This document shows positions 47,886-59,849 of a stretch of DNA of 64,000 bases, one piece after another; position 1 is the stretch's first letter; every line of letters starts with the position of its first letter. The stretch covers positions 62,001 through 126,000 of the forward strand of contig JAWPHD010005116.1 in assembly GCA_037043455.1 (NCBI GenBank), given 5' to 3'. Both the position numbers and the translations under genes were made by a program. The notes beneath the pieces were generated by a model. It had not been told where the DNA came from. It saw nothing but the letters and a program-made list of their open reading frames with translations, and searched no databases. This stretch comes from Cyrtodaria siliqua (Eukaryota > Mollusca > Bivalvia > Adapedonta > Hiatellidae).

Positions 47886-48039
47886 TACATGAACCTTTGT
47901 CCCTCGGGTTTTCTGGTCGTACCCTAGATTAGTTTTCTCTTGGGCTGCAACAACTGTGGTAGTTCAGTACAAGTCTAGATACAACCTGAGGTATTTCTAA
48001 ATATATGTGTTTTATATATCTTTACAATAACCTATAACT

Positions 48040-48350
48040 CTCTTGACGTGGACTTTATTGTTTGAAATTTCATTTTGATTAGATGCACTTTTATTTACAC
48101 TATCTCATCAATTTGAGCGCTGAATACTTTAAAATCGTGAGGTTGTGTACACTTAAAATCAATTTAACTAACCATTGGGCCTTATTTTCCACTGCCCGTT
48201 CCAAGTCGGTAACTCTGTCTTCCCCACTATTTCTGTTGTGTAATGTATTTTTCATTGTATAGTTAATTTGCTCTTTGTTTATTGTACAGTGCGGATCTAT
48301 GGTGCCATTGCGCTTGTGTTCTGTGATTTTTATAGGTCCTTTTTTCTCAT
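48040..48350 (+). mobile_element. Penelope-like 3'-region-type segment
   Basis: The second copy of the segment at 47195-47490: TTGACGTGGACTTTATTG, TTTGAGCGCTGAATAC, GCCCGTTCCAAGTCGGTAAC and TACAGTGCGGATCTATGGTG. It ends the copy that began at 46275. Confidence 0.65.
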
Positions 48351-48844
48351 TTGATTTAAGTTTAGTTTTTTACTAAAACATTCATATCACCTGCCTAAAA
48401 CAGTACCCTTCGTCGCATAATGAGTTTATATATGTCATGTTTTGAGTTAAATAGAAATATGTATATGACATACTTCCTACATTGACATTAGAGCCATTTT
48501 GTTCACAAAGTTTAAATGTGTTTACTTAGACCAGTGCTACAGTGGGATTCCGTAGTGTGTAGTTAAATTACAGTTTACAATACACAGGGTACATCACACA
48601 TCTCTTAAGTCCATTATTGCAGATGGGCTGTGCAAGAAAACCCAATAGTAAAGATAGTTTAAATGTATTGGAATAAACTGGCCATGGCTTCAGCATAATA
48701 TGACAAGAAACACAATGTGCAAATCAATATGTAATATGCAGTCACGATACTTATAAATCATTTTGAAAACAAAGGTCATAGCTGACAGACCCAGTTTTGA
48801 AGTGAATAAAACTGTACTCTGTAAACTCTGGGTTCAGATGTTCA

Positions 48845-48962
48845 TCAAGCCAGATATTTAAAGTTTAGTCGCTTGCCTTCAATGTTCTCGTAAACTATAT
48901 GACTACACACTGCTGTGACCGCGACATACTGCCACATGCCACTAGTGGGAACATGGGCACCA
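48845..48962 (-). CDS. Possible terminal exon, unidentified
   Basis: The minus-strand open segment reads GAHVPTSGMWQYVAVTAVC, HIVYENIEGKRLNFKYLA then stop. It is preceded by TTAATGGCGGTGCCTTTAG, a possible acceptor. I do not recognise the protein. It overlaps no repeat that I can see, but the reading frame extends upstream into minisatellite-like DNA. It is offered only as a candidate. Confidence 0.2.
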
Positions 48963-49083
48963 CTAAAGGCACCGCCATTAAATGGGGAAGCAGGGCACCG
49001 AAGTGAATAGTAATAAATCCTCAAATGGAGGCTTGGCTGACGCACTTCACAATCGAAGTTATTTGTCTCGGCAGCAACAAAAA

Positions 49084-49260
49084 CATTCAACAAATGACCC
49101 ACATGTGGTCAATACAAATCATCAAATGATCCAAATATGGTCAACTAGTAACACACATACGGGTTTTAATAATATTCATCAAATGCCAAATATGGTCAAC
49201 AATAATCATCAAATGACACAGATATGGTCAGCTATTACATTATCTAGAATCCAAATGCGG
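49084..49260 (+). repeat. Small minisatellite (CATCAAATGAxxCAxATxTGGTC)
   Basis: About four copies of CAAATGACCCAxATATGGTC with spacing of about 30-60 bp. The 96-codon frame through it (NHQMxQIWS repeats) is a product of the repeat. Confidence 0.65.
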
Positions 49261-49693
49261 GTTTTACCATAAAAACAAAAAATGACTTTTAACCCAAAAT
49301 GATTAAACACAATATTGCCATTATCATTCAAATAGTACCCCAGCTGGGATAACATTTATCAGCTATATAATAACAGTAACTCAAATATGTTTTTTTTTAC
49401 ATAGAACCCTAGCTGGGATTATGATTAGCATTTTATTTTTATGAAGGACAAGCAGATAACCTCAAATAGAGGTTATATATGCCAAACATATGACTGCCCA
49501 ACCGATTTTGTAATTATTTAAATACTGCCATGGACCAGTTTCCAAAACTAAAGGCAACATTCTTCTAAACAACAATATTGCAGTCCTTGTGTCACTCTAT
49601 ACATAAACAAAGTGTTGTTGTGTGTGACAAATGTACACAGTCTCTAACTGAACCCAAATTAGAAAGGAAATATCCTTATCAGTTCTGCTTAAC

Positions 49694-49775
49694 CTGGATG
49701 CTTGATAGTCAACTGGAAGACAGTTCAATGGGGTTTGAAACATGAAATATGCAGCCCAAACAAAGTTGATATCAC
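49694..49775 (-). CDS. Possible 82-bp internal exon, unidentified
   Basis: The segment is bounded on the minus strand by a strong acceptor (TTTTATTTCTTTGCAG) and a strong donor (CAG|GTTAAG), and one frame is open throughout (GDINFVWAAYFMFQTPLNCL, then PVDYQAS). I do not recognise the protein. It could be chance. Confidence 0.25.
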
Positions 49776-49830
49776 CTGCAAAGAAATAAAACAGGGCACA
49801 AGTCTCAATAACTGAACTAAACTGAATCAA

Positions 49831-51660
49831 GTCAATAAAAGTAACTATTAATGCATATCAGAAACCACGTTCTTATATCGTCTTGATTGGATTTCACACT
49901 CTTATGAAGTGACGTCTTGATGCACAAGACATTGCATCATAATCAATAAAATAAAATATTAAAATACATATATAGAATGTACAGATTTAGAGAAAGATTA
50001 AAGAGTAACCTTTCATAATTGTCTCAAAAACACAAATAAACTGTTCCTAAACTTCTCAAATTAGCATCAATAATATGAACGTTCATGTTTTCAGACTTAC
50101 CCTTCTAGTGATGATCAACAGGTCGATCATCGGTTACAATCGGTTAGAAAATATGAGGCATAACATGTGCCTGTTGTGACCTTGAACTCGGAACAATTCT
50201 GATTAAGTATGTAGTCTTTCCAGTCTTGTTTCTTATGTCAATGTTAAGGCATTTCCAACAGCAAAACACATCTAATCGATATTTGTGTTTGTGTATAATA
50301 TGATCTCATACATCTCAAGTGTATTTCCTAACTGTTGTCTTCTGGATGATCATGTTTGATTTCTATTTTAACATTAAGACCCATAAACGATCATCAAAAT
50401 CGGATAACAAAGTAACTGATGATCAGTTGCAGTCGATTAATCGGTACATGACATTTAACGGCCACAAATTAAACTGATTTATGGGAAGGTTCCACTGTTT
50501 CTTAACCATCTAACGGCTATTCCAACCAAACATACCCTCACCCAAAGAAGATAAAAAAAATTTATAATACACATACCAGTGATTGAAGCGAATTATGATA
50601 CACATTACCATGCATAGAAGTAAATTTATAATCGGTAGAAACGAATTCAAAAGTTTGTTTCAATGAAAAATCTGTTTCAATGTTTATTCCGTTCCATAAT
50701 GGCAACCAACAACAGACACCTCTGCAACCTATTAACTAAATTCAATGTTACAATTAACATTACTTTTGAATGACCAACTATGTAATTAATTATAAATATT
50801 ATTTATTCAAGAAGACTAGGACAAAAGCATTTCCAAATTTACAAATACATTCTATTATGCTCCTTATGACTATGTTGACTATAAAACTAGAAATGTGTAT
50901 CCTTTTCAAGTAAACTAACCCAGGTTTTAAAGGTCGAATGCAAAACTATTTTATCTTCATATAAATAAAGGAGATGTAATAGCGATTTGATGTTGACTGC
51001 CTGAATGCCATGTACAACCTCATTTAAAGCAGCTATCCCGCCAGCAACAGCCACATTTTACAAGGTATGTACACCGGTTCCAAACTCACTGACGACGAGG
51101 AATATATATATTATATAACATACACATTTTGAGTATCCAAATTCTATAGCCACAATATAAACGGCTTAATACAGCCAGGCTTAACCCTAAAACTGGAGTG
51201 TCAAATTAAGTTACCAGCTCACAACCCAACCCATGCACATTCAATCAAGGGTATTTTAATAACCCGTGAATAACAGACACCCTTAACCGGCACATACCCC
51301 TCACCACACGACCTGAACATCTAGATAGTTTTGACAAATATTTCTATTTTGTGCCTGCAAGAACACCTTACTTGGTTTATAAATGCCTCCTTTTATTCGG
51401 AGATAGTCATTAAAAGTAAGTGTGAAGGTGATATATATTTGAAACGTGTTATTTAATTGATGTGTTGAGAGCGTTTTATTAAAATAAGATCAGTCATAGA
51501 ACAGTTTTATTTCGGATAGGATATAGCATAAAAGTGCTTATTATGGTTTAGTGACCATGCACAGAACTCAGTGCTATATACAGGTAGGGACAATCCCAAC
51601 TGGGATAATACAATGATTACGTCATATTGGTTAAAAGGGGGAGGGACAATAAACCTTTGA
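49831..51660. other. No gene or repeat recognised
   Basis: AT-rich DNA without long frames, inverted ends or tandem repeats that I could see. Confidence 0.5.
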
Positions 51661-51710
51661 ACTACACACCCCTCAGCCCTCCCCCCACCCCCCCCCCCCC
51701 CCCCCCCACA
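51661..51710 (+). repeat. Poly-C tract
   Basis: CCCC-rich lead-in and then an almost uninterrupted run of about 23 C before CACACAAAC. It gives poly-glycine in the minus-strand frame at 51507-51755, which is not a gene. Confidence 0.9.
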
Positions 51711-51856
51711 CAAACAAATAGATACCGTTGCCATTTGATATGCCTTGTGTAACAATGACAGGACAAATAATACTCATCGAACCAATAGAATAGCCATAAA
51801 ATAAACCATGTGAAAGGCATCGACATTTTTCAAGGTCTTGGAAAATGGAACGCCAC

Positions 51857-51988
51857 TTATAAATTCATTGTCAGTGTAACAATCAGTTCTGGGGATATAT
51901 TCCCAAATTCTACACCAAATATTTTGGATACATTTGACATTCGCAATTTTTGAAATGTCGCTTTGTGATTTAGGTTCAGCGTGTATAA
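51857..51988 (-). CDS. Possible exon after a strong acceptor, unidentified
   Basis: On the minus strand TTTCATTTCTTACAG precedes an open 43-codon segment (LYTLNLNHKATFQKLRMSN and on) that ends at a stop. No family was recognised. Confidence 0.18.
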   Translation of the reverse strand, partial: LYTLNLNHKATFQKLRMSNVSKIFGVEFGNISPELIVTLTMNL

Positions 51989-52717
51989 CTGTAAGAAATG
52001 AAACTTTACATACAATACCAACACTGGGCTTCTATGACCTGTCCACAACTTCACACCCGGTACACCCACTTTTTTAACAGGAACTTTTGACTGGCCCTAA
52101 GTCAACTTGATAGTGACACGAACTGAAATATAAGGCAAAGTCTTTGAGAGAATGAAATGAAATTAAGCTTTAAATAAGCGATAGATAGCCAGTTATAAGT
52201 AAGCCGTACATCAGCAACCACACCAGTATACAAAACAACAGCCACAATAATGAAAACATCACTGTACACAAACAAATAAATGGGTAAAGTGGATCGCTAG
52301 ACAAATAACACTGGACAATATATAAACCTTCTTATTAGCAGCGGCAGTCAACAGCAGCAAGTTAAAATTAGCTGAAATCAACAAAAACTGTTGTGGTATA
52401 CTTATCAGCAATTTGTTAAGAGAACCGATTGCAGAAACACTGAAATTACCTTGTTGTCAACAACCACAATTGCATGATCAGTCCTGGGGAGTAAATATAT
52501 AAGGCAGAACGACGACGATAACATAAATTGGCAAACATAACGGCTTGATGCAACATTTCTTTAACAACATGGTGACAAACAACTTATTATTTATATAAAT
52601 TGTATTAATAATAGTACTTAAATAATATATGCATTATCAGCAGCAAGTTATCATTGACACCAAAGTTTTATTTGCTTATATAGTGTTCGCATTTGTATAG
52701 CTCTACTAAATTAGTGA
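51989..52717. other. No gene recognised
   Basis: AT-rich. Nothing supportable. Confidence 0.5.
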
Positions 52718-53030
52718 TTAAAGGGACACACGGAAAAAATTTAATTTGCCGCACAATTTATTAATCCAGTATCACTTGGACTTTAAAGTAGCTTGCATAA
52801 ATATGTTTAAATATATAATTGGTGCAATATAATCAACAGTTAGTAATATAAGTGAGCTAAAAACTTCTCAAGCGAATTTAAATCTGGTGGTAATATGCAA
52901 AAGCAATGCCTAATACATTCATTTTTCTTTTTATAATTAATAGTACGACTGACCAAATGGAAGTCATGCAGAAAAAGTAACGGGACGCGGTCCGTTTTAT
53001 ACAATTCAAGAATCGCCGTGTGTGATTTAA
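52718..53030. mobile_element. TTAA-flanked MITE, older copy
   Basis: TTAA at 52718-52721 and 53027-53030. Left end AGGGACACACGG; right end CCGTGTGTGAT is decayed from the family CCGTGTGTCCCT. The two overlapping minus frames (52840-53148, 52878-53078) lie across it and are not genes. Confidence 0.75.
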
Positions 53031-53289
53031 ATAAGATGATAATTGTGTTTGTAGGTAACGATGTAAACAGTTGAACATTTAAAGACATCAACATCAACAA
53101 CAGAAAGTGGTGTAAAAAATAAAAATAAAAATCATACCGGGTAGTCATATTCTACAAGCCACAATTCTATCCACAATATTTTGTTCTTAACCCAACTGAC
53201 ATAAAGCCATACTGAAGTATAAAACCAGTCCTGTTTCCGTAAGCGTTGCAACATCTGTTCCTTCAGCCACAACTTGACATCCACCGTTA

Positions 53290-53510
53290 ACCGTATCGCT
53301 TGCAGATTCCGACTACGACATGCACATGTACTGCATATTCTGTAACAGTTTGTAGCCACTCCACCATGTCTGGCGTCAGTTGCTTAACGATCATCTCACG
53401 AACTCTGGAGATACCACCAGCTCCTGCTGTCCGTATCTATTTTACTGGTAGGTTCATTCAGTTCCTGCGTCCTGAGTCGCCATCGGCCCCCTGGACTGCT
53501 TTACGGTAAT
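53290..53510 (-). other. Open stretch, possible exon remnant
   Basis: The minus strand has GCCGATGGCGACTC, a good start context, but that frame stops after nine codons. Another frame reads GAGGISRVREMIVKQLTPDM, VEWLQTVTEYAVHVHVVVG. I recognise no protein. It is not a repeat that I know. Confidence 0.2.
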
Positions 53511-53654
53511 GATGACTCTGTGACTGTAATTTAGGCATACTGTATTTCTGAAATAAATTGCTAAAATAATGAACACCTTGCACATTACATTAAACAATAC
53601 ATTTTTTGCATATGCATCCATCATCTATTTGAACACTGTGATATGTAATCCAGT

Positions 53655-53750
53655 CAATCGTCCTCGCCTTGGTCATGCAATTTATCCTAAGCAAGGGACT
53701 TAATCCGCATTGCTTAATACTGGTTCTACCCAGGAAGCTTTCGAAAGAGA
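53655..53750 (+). mobile_element. SINE fragment (GGTTCTACCCAGG)
   Basis: GCAATTTATCCTAAGCAAGG, GACTTAATCCGCATTGC and TACTGGTTCTACCCAGGAAG resemble the body of tRNA-derived SINEs. The head and tail are missing. Confidence 0.35.
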
Positions 53751-55996
53751 TTAATTTAAGTTGCAAGAACAGGTTTCCCAATCGATGTAAATTAATAATT
53801 TTAAGTCAAGTTAACAAAGAAAGAATTCTTCTTCTTCTTCTTTTTCTATGCACAAATGCACCCCTGGCAGGCCTCCACAGCTCCCGACACGCCAATGACC
53901 CCATCAGTATATCTGTCCGTAATATATACATCGAGATATTGAGAATGTCTTAGTAGACGCCTGCTTCACTGCGCATTTCCGCTAGGCAGTATGGAGCAGT
54001 CTCACACGGAGCAGTCTATTACACCTGCTCCGTGATCGGTTCATGCACGCAGTGATGTAATTATAAACTGATACCCGAATGACATTCACTTAAATTATTC
54101 GGTCAACACGTGTTGATCTATTAATGAATATAAGCACTAAAAGGTTATTGATAAATACACGTTATATTCCCTTATACAAAGATGAGTTATCTTCTTAATG
54201 ATATAGATCTAGCTCAGCCTTCAACTCTACTCTAATTAATAACAACGTATGAACTGAACAAACTAAACGAGTGTTGAAATTCGACAACCGACAAATATTT
54301 TAATTGAACCTGTCATAGACCGACATTTGAGATTTATATTCATGCTACGTTTAAGATTTATATTCATGAACCTGTCCACTGAATGAAACTCTACATTAAT
54401 CCTAACGTTTATTACAAATTTACATTAAATAACAACAAAGGTATACACTTTCAATAGAAATACGAGATACATGCTAAAATCTTCATTTTAATCTCCAACC
54501 ATCTGCCTACTCGACGCCATTGAGAAGATCAGACTACACCAATTACCAACTAATCAGCGGGCAGTGAAAAAGTTCCAGGGTAATTTCGGAGCTATTATAC
54601 AGAATCTCTTAATTTTTATTGGTTGACAAGGTGAACAAACCAAAAAATCTTGCTAAAAAATTAAAATTCAACTTTTGAAGAGTACTTATAAAGGTTAAAT
54701 CATACATTTGTGCAATGTATTCATAATGTGTTGCATAATCAAAAAAGGAAGTATATTTTACATTTTCCTCATGTTTCTACATGAAATTAGGTGGGTCAGC
54801 ACCATCCGACCCAAACAGCTTTTACAAAACATACTCAACGTATGGTTTGCGTATGTTTTTTTGATTAAACTAAGATAGGTCTTTCAAAACAAGTAAGCAA
54901 ACATATAGCTTCTTATATTAGGGAACTCAGTACAGAGCTTAGAGTTATAATGTACGCCTATGAAAAATGAATAAAATTATTGTTGTAGTATGACCAGAAA
55001 GGTTGAATATACGTTGTAGGGTACACATTACTAAATCGTAAAACTAGCAAAAATAGAAGGGCCACAACTGTGCAGCAGGGTGACCACACACTCCTGTAAA
55101 TTAACACCCGCACTACAATAAAAGGATTTATGTCGATACTCGGCAAATCCCATTATTTTTAACCATTTTAGGATTAGTATTGCATCTTCAGAACGACTTG
55201 GGTCTTTTGTTTTATATAGGAGAGTTTAGTGAGGCGTCTAAAATCCATTCATATCAAACGGCCTTGGATCGTAATATGAATACGGGAATAGTGTATAATG
55301 TTTCTAATATAAAATAATTAATTTATTGAATTGTTACTGTGTTTATATCGAATTGCTCAGCATACAAATCACTGCTTCAGTGCACATCACTATAAACTGA
55401 CCACACAAGTGACCAGTCATATCATTGCTTACCTGAAATGCACTTTCCCGCTTTCTGTCTTTGTTTCAGATATTGAAAAAACACCTTAGAGTCTACATGA
55501 GTTGTCTTGGATGAAATTAGATTGTTTCAATTTAGTTGTTTTTTTTAACATTTTGCACAACTAATCAAATGGATGCACTTCTAATTTGCAGTGAGCAGAT
55601 TGTGAGAGTAAACAAAGCCATGGCTCTATGTAAGTTATGAAATTGTAGGCTATAGCATTGTAAATTGTAAACATATTTGTATGTATATTAATATTGTATT
55701 AATCTCTGACATAAATATTCCACTAGGAAATATATTAGTGGATCAATTCATTATTTAGCAATGTTTGACTAAATTATGTTACTGAAAGTTGACATGTATT
55801 ATTGTTAATATGTTAAATATATGTAATCCTACTTATTATAATATGTATGTATTTTCAGGACCATAAATAAATATAGTATGGAGCAAACTATGTACAGAGG
55901 GATTTAGTCAGATCATCAGGAAATAAACTATTTATAAACTTAAACTGGACTATAAGTATAACCTACTATACCACCTGCATAGCCCAAATATAACAT
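53751..55996. other. No gene recognised
   Basis: A short TTC run (53824-53845) and a local direct repeat GGAGCAGTCT (53993, 54008) with a nearby GCTCC. Otherwise AT-rich DNA. Confidence 0.5.
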
Positions 55997-56042
55997 ATAA
56001 CCTTACATGTGTTGGAAATGACGTAAAACACCATACAAACTA
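55997..56042 (+). repeat. 46-bp repeat shared with 59564-59609
   Basis: CTTACATGTGTTGGAAATGA then CGTAAAACACCATACAAAC matches 59571-59609 with about two differences. It is a short interspersed piece in two contexts. Confidence 0.7.
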
Positions 56043-56087
56043 GTAAACAAAACACTATTTGGTAATGTACACTGGAAACCCAAGGGG

Positions 56088-56140
56088 TCGTGGGTTCAAA
56101 TCTCACTGGAGGCATATTTGTTTTATTTATTTATTTTCAT
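56088..56140 (+). mobile_element. B-box-bearing SINE fragment
   Basis: GGGTCGTGGGTTCAAATCTC contains GGTTCAAATCT, a near-consensus B box. No A box is in place. A T-rich tail follows. Confidence 0.4.
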
Positions 56141-56185
56141 AGGAAACATTGGTTCATGGGTTCATTTTTTTTCTCATAATAAACC

Positions 56186-56430
56186 GTTCTTTTTTCTTTA
56201 ATTGGGAGCTAAGGGGACCTTGTTGGATCAATTTTACATAGAGTTATAATGAAGAACTTCAAAAACCTTCCCTGAAACTACAAGAGATAAAGGTTTATTA
56301 TTTTTTATTTGTTATCAGCTTTTGGATCCGTTACCAAGTTTGTTCAATTGGTGAACCTGTGGTCAAATTTGGCCCCGCCCCCAGGGGTAGCCAGTAGAGC
56401 GATAAGGCCCTCTTGGGCCTCTTGTTTTTA
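56186..56430 (+). repeat. Interspersed repeat ending CCCTCTTGGGCCTCTTG
   Basis: The first 78 bp (TTTAATTGGGAGCTAAGGGG, CCTTGTTGGATCAATTTTAC) recur at 60336-60414. The last 40 bp recur at 14212-14254. So one family is present in three partly overlapping copies. Confidence 0.7.
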
Positions 56431-57729
56431 TTAAAACTCATAAGGAATTTAAACAAGCCATTTTCTTATAATATAACCATTATTTTCATATTTTAGTTTT
56501 TAAAAAATGTGCATTCTAGGTTATCGATCGACTTCAGTTGTATTTATTTTGTAATTCCATTGTAATGAAGATTTTAACAGCGAGAAAAAAGACAAGAACA
56601 TGAACGATGTGTTTAATCCTTCCTCTAGCAGAGCAAAATGTCAATCAGCAGCTAAATGCTTATAATCGATAATATGATAGATATATTAAATTCTAATTTT
56701 ATATTAAAAACATTGCAACAATCACACCGTGAACACATACCTGTCAAGACTTACGCAGATTGCTTAATGGTGTCGATTTCTCTTTATATCCTCTATCCGA
56801 CTTAGTGTTTTTCAAAGGTTTATAGTCTATATAGGTCACCCTCTTAATCGAGAATAGCGATGGTAGTAAAATCTTCATGAATAATTGGTGCAAGTATTTG
56901 AAATACGGAGGCAGCTGATTGAGTAAACATTAATTTATGATGGAGTTTTAAAGTAACAAGAGCATGATTTGTTATGATAGAACGGAACTCGTCATGTACT
57001 CAACGGAATTAGTTTTGTACATGGTCTTGGGATAATACTCTTTTAAATTTCATGGGAGACACATGTCACCAGAGTGCATACAGTTGACGTTTGATAAAAC
57101 TGGTTATGATTATGTCCCCTTTTGTTTGCATTGAGAAGGCATTTGAAAAAGATAAAAATGAGAACTCAAATAATCTTAAATATGTTAATAATCTATTCAA
57201 GCATAGCACCGTCTAGATAAAAGTGTAAGCATATTAAACTGCAAGCTACATATTCAGGATATTTGAGTTCTATTATTTTTATTTTGTTAATGCACTTTCA
57301 ATCTGATTCCACAAAAGGGGATATAATCCTTAAACAGACTTCCAGGACAAAGACAGTGTGCTCTATTTATTTGTAATACCTCGCTTTATCTGAAATGTGA
57401 CTTCAGTAAAACGAGAGGGCCCGCTCACTTGATGACCTATGTCCATTGTAGTCACATGCAACAGTAATACGGAGGTCAGAGGGTGCAATCCGTCATGCAT
57501 TATGGAGCAGAAATGCATTTTAAAGGGACTGGAGGTGATCAAATACGAATTAAACCTAATGCTTCTATGTAAACTAAACTAGGCCCATGTTCGGCACGGT
57601 TTCATTATTGTTGATCAAATGGTTTGGTCTGGAAAACTGGACGACTTGACTAATTTTTGATGTAAACTCATTAATACTAATGTATATGATGTTTTACCGC
57701 GCTTATAATTTCTTGTTTTGTGAACATAG
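56431..57729. other. No gene recognised
   Basis: AT-rich. A phrase GTGCAATCCGTCATGCATTATGGAG near 57484 is paralleled near 58428 (TTGCAATCCTTCATGAATTATGGAG), so part belongs to an interspersed repeat. Confidence 0.45.
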
Positions 57730-58215
57730 TACACTCAAGAGATATAAAAACGCAACACGGGAATTTCCGCTATATATTGTATACACTGCACACTTAATTG
57801 CACATAATATTCCAAAGAAATCCCAAGATGTTTTGTAAAAAAAGGTTGCAGTTAATTAGAGAAAGGACACAACTGTGATGTTGTAGACGTTTTAATCACA
57901 CTACACCTTGTAACAAGAACTTCATAAATGTTGAAATTGCTCTTTGAAAAACTGAGCTAGTCCAGTAATGTTTTTAACGTAAATAGTTTGCAAAATGTTG
58001 CATCCTAAGTTTGCTCATATGATTGCGCCAAACGCGTACTCTGTGAATAATGAAACTTTGAAGGAATACTATTTGCTGTATTATTTGTTGTTTTAGTATT
58101 TTTTCCAAAAGGAAATGTCTTACGTAGTCATGTACCATTCGATTAAACGCAGCATATTGTACATACACTATATAGCGGAAATTCCCGTGTTGCGTTTTCA
58201 TATCTCTTGAGTGTA
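57730..58215. mobile_element. 482-bp MITE with about 45-bp inverted ends and TA duplication
   Basis: The ends CACTCAAGAGATATAAAAAC then GCAACACGGGAATTTCCGCT and the reverse complement of the right end differ at one base over the first 44. TA lies at 57730-57731 and 58214-58215. A 75-codon minus frame (57974-58201) starts inside the right end; it lacks a DDE motif and is too short for a transposase. Tc1/mariner-type ancestry is inferred from the TA target. Confidence 0.92.
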
Positions 58216-58329
58216 CTTAATTTGAATAGTATGTGCAGCTGATATCAATATAACTCCCTTTAAACTAATATTTATGATTTTCCAGACCAAGGCAAACATT
58301 TTCATCTTTAAATTACTAAACTTTTATTA

Positions 58330-58353
58330 CTAGAAGGGTGTTCCACGGAACAC
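58330..58353 (-). mobile_element. Possible Helitron 3' terminus (minus strand)
   Basis: On the minus strand a perfect 7-bp-stem hairpin GTGTTCC-GT-GGAACAC is followed by CCTTCTAG and T, the Helitron hairpin-CTAG|T layout. It matches the copy at 10815-10838. Confidence 0.5.
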
Positions 58354-58424
58354 TTGTTTTGCCTGCCATATGCTTACATGTATTTCAGTAAAGACAATCT
58401 AACTATAAACGCTTGAAGACAAGG

Positions 58425-58985
58425 GTTGCAATCCTTCATGAATTATGGAGTTTTAAGTTTATGAAAAGAGGCGTACCTCTGTAATGGATAATTGATAAAG
58501 AAGAACTGTATAACGTGTTATGATCATTATGTTGACAAGTTACGAGTTTAGATTGGAGGTTCACGTTATATGAAAAGTGGCATACCTATGTTAAAATGAA
58601 AGTCATTATTGGACATGTGTAACAACATCTCATGGGGAAAGATGAAGATGTGTATGAAGTTTCACAAACATAGGTCAAATATTTTTGAAGTTGATGACCA
58701 AGGTTAGGTTGCATGTTAATATGTGCCAGACGACATAGTGATCTCTAAGCGTCTGCCATGCTACGCAAGCAGATACAATACGAGGTATAACTCTGCATTG
58801 AATAACTGATAAGGAAGATATGTATAAAGTTGCATGACCATAAGTCTATATTTTGACAAGTTGTGGACTAGGTTAGGTTGTTGGTTAAAGTTTTATGAAA
58901 TGAGGCATAACTCTGCCAGATGAAATTCAATTATTGGACAGGTCAGTAGTACTGAAAAAACAAATGACTTGACAAAGAAGAACTG
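58425..58985 (+). repeat. Interspersed repeat with internal units
   Basis: The phrase AT(A/G)AGGCxTA(A/C)CTCTG, followed by GAT.A.TGATA or equivalent, recurs at about 58470, 58580, 58780 and 58910. This gives units of about 110-200 bp. Confidence 0.45.
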
Positions 58986-58989
58986 GATA

Positions 58990-59460
58990 CATTTATTAAT
59001 GTAGCGGCCTATATATATATATCGTCCATGTCAAATTTGGTAAATATTGGTCAAGCTGTTTCTAAAGAGATGTCGTTTACAAATGCCCTATACATGTCTA
59101 TGTAAAACGTAAAATCTCCATATACAAACGTTAAAACCCCGGGTAACAGCCACTTTTAACCCTATGAACTTCGTTTGTACAACTTTTGTAGTCTAGGAGT
59201 TGGCGATCATTTAAAAATCAAAAACTGTCAAAATCTGGTCAGCAGTTCTTAAAAAGATGTTTTTAAGGTTTTGACATATATTAACTTAATTTGTATAACA
59301 GTGACCGGCCCTGAACTCTGTATCGTCCACGAGAAATTTGGTCAAAATTTGTCAAGCGGTTTCTGAGGAGATGTCGTTTACAAATGCCCTATATAAGTTC
59401 ATGTAAAACATGTAAATTCTCCATATACAAACTTTGGAACCCCGGGGCACAGCCATTTTT
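58990..59460 (+). repeat. Tandem pair of a roughly 301-bp unit
   Basis: GTCGTTTACAAATGCCCTAT at about 59072 and 59373, TCCATATACAAAC.TT, ACCCCGGG and CACAGCCA-like text recur in order. Confidence 0.75.
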
Positions 59461-59639
59461 TTACCCTAGAAATTTCGTTTGTATACATTTTGCGCATTGA
59501 CCTAATTTTTACAATTTTGAAATAATTTGACCTCAATATCATCCATGTGAAAATCGACCGTCGTAAATAATCTTACATGTGTTAAAAATGACGTAAAACA
59601 CCATACAAACAAACCATGTGAAATTTGGTCAAAATTGTC

Positions 59640-59745
59640 CAAGGAAAAGTTGTTTAACCATGGGCTAATGGACGGACGACGGACGGACGGACAAAACCCG
59701 GTCACAATAGCTGACGTTGAGCCTTCGGATCAGGTGAGCTAAAAA
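59640..59745 (+). repeat. (GGAC)n-ended interspersed repeat
   Basis: GGGCTAATGGACGGACGACGG, then CGGTCACAATAGCTGACG and CTTCGGATCAGGTGAGCTAA. This is a terminal signature of repeats widespread in bivalves, from my knowledge. Confidence 0.6.
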
Positions 59746-59749
59746 AACA

Positions 59750-59849
59750 CTGAACTAATATTAAAGATTGAACATTAGCAAGTTATGTAGAAAATCTAAC
59801 TGGACACCACGAGTTTTAAAACAATCAAGATTGCCGTCTGTTCCTTTAA
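59750..59849 (+). mobile_element. TTAA-type MITE, right half
   Basis: GCAAGTTATGTAGAAAATC, GAGTTTTAAAACAATCAAGA and TTGCCGTCTGTTCCT then TTAA parallel the right half of the 60.84-kb copy. The left half is absent. Confidence 0.65.

Noticed and set aside
39961..48350. Hammerhead ribozyme in the Penelope-like termini
   Set aside because: I looked for CTGANGA followed by GAAA in the 3' regions and did not find a convincing core.
48982..49272. 96-codon frame with NHQMxQIWS repeats as a gene
   Set aside because: The repeats are those of the underlying DNA minisatellite. There is no start context or homologue.
51507..51755. Glycine-rich protein on the minus strand
   Set aside because: The glycine run is a poly-C tract.
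57974..58201. 75-codon frame as a transposase
   Set aside because: It begins inside the terminal inverted repeat, is far too short, and has no catalytic DDE/D pattern.
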